From the NCBI GenBank assembly GCA_020720525.1, contig DYON01000157.1:1-6336 (forward strand): DNA of 6,336 nucleotides, in the 5' to 3' direction. This document shows, piece by piece, positions 6,333 to 6,336 of this stretch. The stretch is from Acetofilamentum sp. (GTDB lineage Bacteria > Bacteroidota > Bacteroidia > Bacteroidales > DTU049). Position numbers and translations under genes: made by a program. The notes below the pieces were generated by a model. That model searched no databases. It was not told where the DNA came from and was given only the letters and a program-made list of their open reading frames with translations. Every line of letters begins with the position of its first letter. Within the stretch, counting starts at the first letter, position 1.

Positions 6333-6336
6333 GAAT

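Overview
The window looks like chromosomal DNA of a member of the Bacteroidota. This rests on the style of the gene products (a long-form TrkH, a Bacteroidota-like Dus), the AT-rich sequence, the near absence of Shine-Dalgarno sequences before most starts, and intergenic boxes of the TAnnTTTG type. I cannot name a genus. There are no RNA genes, CRISPR arrays, transposase genes or obvious phage genes.

Layout. Positions 1-105 are non-coding and hold a nested inverted repeat (15-70). A tRNA-dihydrouridine synthase gene follows on the minus strand (106-1068). A 103-bp divergent intergenic region (1069-1171) carries a candidate promoter. Six plus-strand genes are then packed head to tail from 1172 to 6127: a CPBP-family intramembrane protease, a free methionine-(R)-sulfoxide reductase (GAF fold), a six-helix membrane protein resembling the manganese exporter MntP, a QueD/PTPS-family enzyme, a TrkH/KtrB-type potassium channel subunit and a TrkA/KtrA-type RCK regulatory subunit. 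Gaps are 3, -4 (ATGA overlap), 26, 3 and 11 bp, so one operon is likely, possibly with an extra promoter before queD. The final 209 bp (6128-6336) are non-coding and hold a near-direct repeat pair and a two-tier palindrome that runs almost to the window edge.

How the genes may work together. The last two genes clearly form one system: TrkH is the membrane channel and the RCK protein its cytoplasmic nucleotide-sensing gate. The reductase repairs oxidised free methionine, and the MntP-like protein would be a manganese exporter if it kept its function, but the acidic residues expected in the metal path are changed. QueD makes a 7-deazaguanine (queuosine) precursor, and the divergent Dus also acts on tRNA, so tRNA modification appears twice. 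A shared purpose (ion homeostasis, oxidative stress, tRNA modification) is inference only.

Most genes here are ordinary members of known families. The items most worth a second look are the degenerate MntP-like protein and the palindromic repeats that bracket the gene block. I did not find convincing evidence for a wholly new system.
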